A DNA stretch of 15,614 nucleotides, taken from the NCBI GenBank assembly GCA_021300125.1, contig JAJTHX010000404.1:1-15614 (forward strand), given 5' to 3'. Of this stretch, positions 15,555 to 15,614 are shown in pieces; the stretch's first letter is position 1; each line of letters starts with the position of its first letter. The notes beneath the pieces were generated by a model, which had not been told where the DNA came from, ran no database searches, and was given only the letters and a program-made list of their open reading frames with translations. The DNA is from Betaproteobacteria bacterium. GTDB lineage: Bacteria; Pseudomonadota; Gammaproteobacteria; Burkholderiales; SG8-41. The position numbers and the translations under genes were made by a program.

Positions 15555-15582
15555 TGCAACATTTTTTGGAGAAAATGTTGCA
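15555..15582 (+). promoter_or_regulatory. Perfect 11-bp hairpin enclosing the ribosome binding site of the edge ORF
   Basis: TGCAACATTTT (15555-15565) pairs perfectly with AAAATGTTGCA (15572-15582) across a six-base loop TTGGAG. GGAG in the loop is the apparent Shine-Dalgarno, ten bases before ATG 15582-15584, and the last stem base is the A of the ATG. Folding of the transcript should restrict translation initiation; alternatively it is part of an insertion-sequence end. Confidence 0.6.
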
Positions 15583-15614
15583 TGGGAAAAATTTACGATC
15601 AATTGAGTATTGAA
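15582..15614 (+). CDS. N-terminus of a possible IS30-family transposase (truncated by window edge)
   Basis: Eleven codons are visible from ATG 15582, reading MGKIYDQLSIE. IS30-family transposases commonly begin with a short basic/aromatic lead followed by QLSxEER, so this is compatible with that family, but eleven residues are far too few to prove it. GGAG at 15568-15571 is the apparent ribosome binding site, within the hairpin loop. The AT-rich composition differs from the chromosome-like genes to the left. Confidence 0.4.
   Translation, partial: MGKIYDQLSIE

Overview
The window looks like chromosomal DNA of a GC-rich betaproteobacterium, probably Burkholderiales or a relative. The basis is a Bug/TctC-type periplasmic receptor (a family greatly expanded in Burkholderiales), a GlnRS gene, EttA, BirA, a CaiB/BaiF CoA-transferase, and recurring TAGAAT/TATCAT-like hexamers just ahead of plus-strand genes. 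This taxonomic placement is inference; no rRNA or tRNA gene is present.

Layout. 1-369 (-): 5' part of birA, cut by the window edge. 435-1110 (+): a Crp/Fnr-type regulator broken by two -1 frameshifts, followed by a small DUF2892 membrane protein (1211 onward) whose frame runs through a strong terminator at 1441-1466. 1564-3436 (+): a Bug-type solute receptor and a peptidase-E-like (S51) protein. 3524-5290 (+): glnS. 5332-6802 (+): a heavily decayed 7TMR-DISM/GGDEF pseudogene. 6847-7605 (+): an SDR oxidoreductase. 7627-9152 (-): a two-gene unit in which a GGDEF diguanylate cyclase overlaps a FlhG/MinD-like ATPase by ATGA. 9296-10960 (-): ettA. 11094-11840 (+): an Asp/Glu racemase/arylmalonate decarboxylase superfamily protein lacking both usual catalytic cysteines. 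11983-13026 (+): a wHTH-GHKL ATPase-DUF4325 protein. 13104-14078 (-): a TauD/TfdA dioxygenase. 14250-15440 (-): a class III CoA-transferase. 15582 to the edge (+): the first codons of what may be an IS30-like transposase.

Most genes are ordinary housekeeping or catabolic functions. The part that stands out is 11929-13026. One AT-richer gene encodes a single protein with a DNA-binding domain, a histidine-kinase/anti-sigma-like ATPase domain and a STAS-like domain. Directly ahead of it are three GTTGACAA direct repeats spaced 21 and 22 bp, about two helical turns. The first contains a perfect -35 hexamer and the third abuts the start codon. This looks like a self-contained autoregulated switch acquired as an accessory gene.

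Secondary points of interest are the cysteine-less racemase-fold protein, the coupled GGDEF/FlhG-like pair with no flagellar genes nearby, clustered gene decay at 435-1440 and 5332-6802, and an 11-bp hairpin holding the ribosome binding site of the putative transposase at the right edge. No gap between genes exceeds 300 bases. No CRISPR array, rRNA or complete tRNA was seen.
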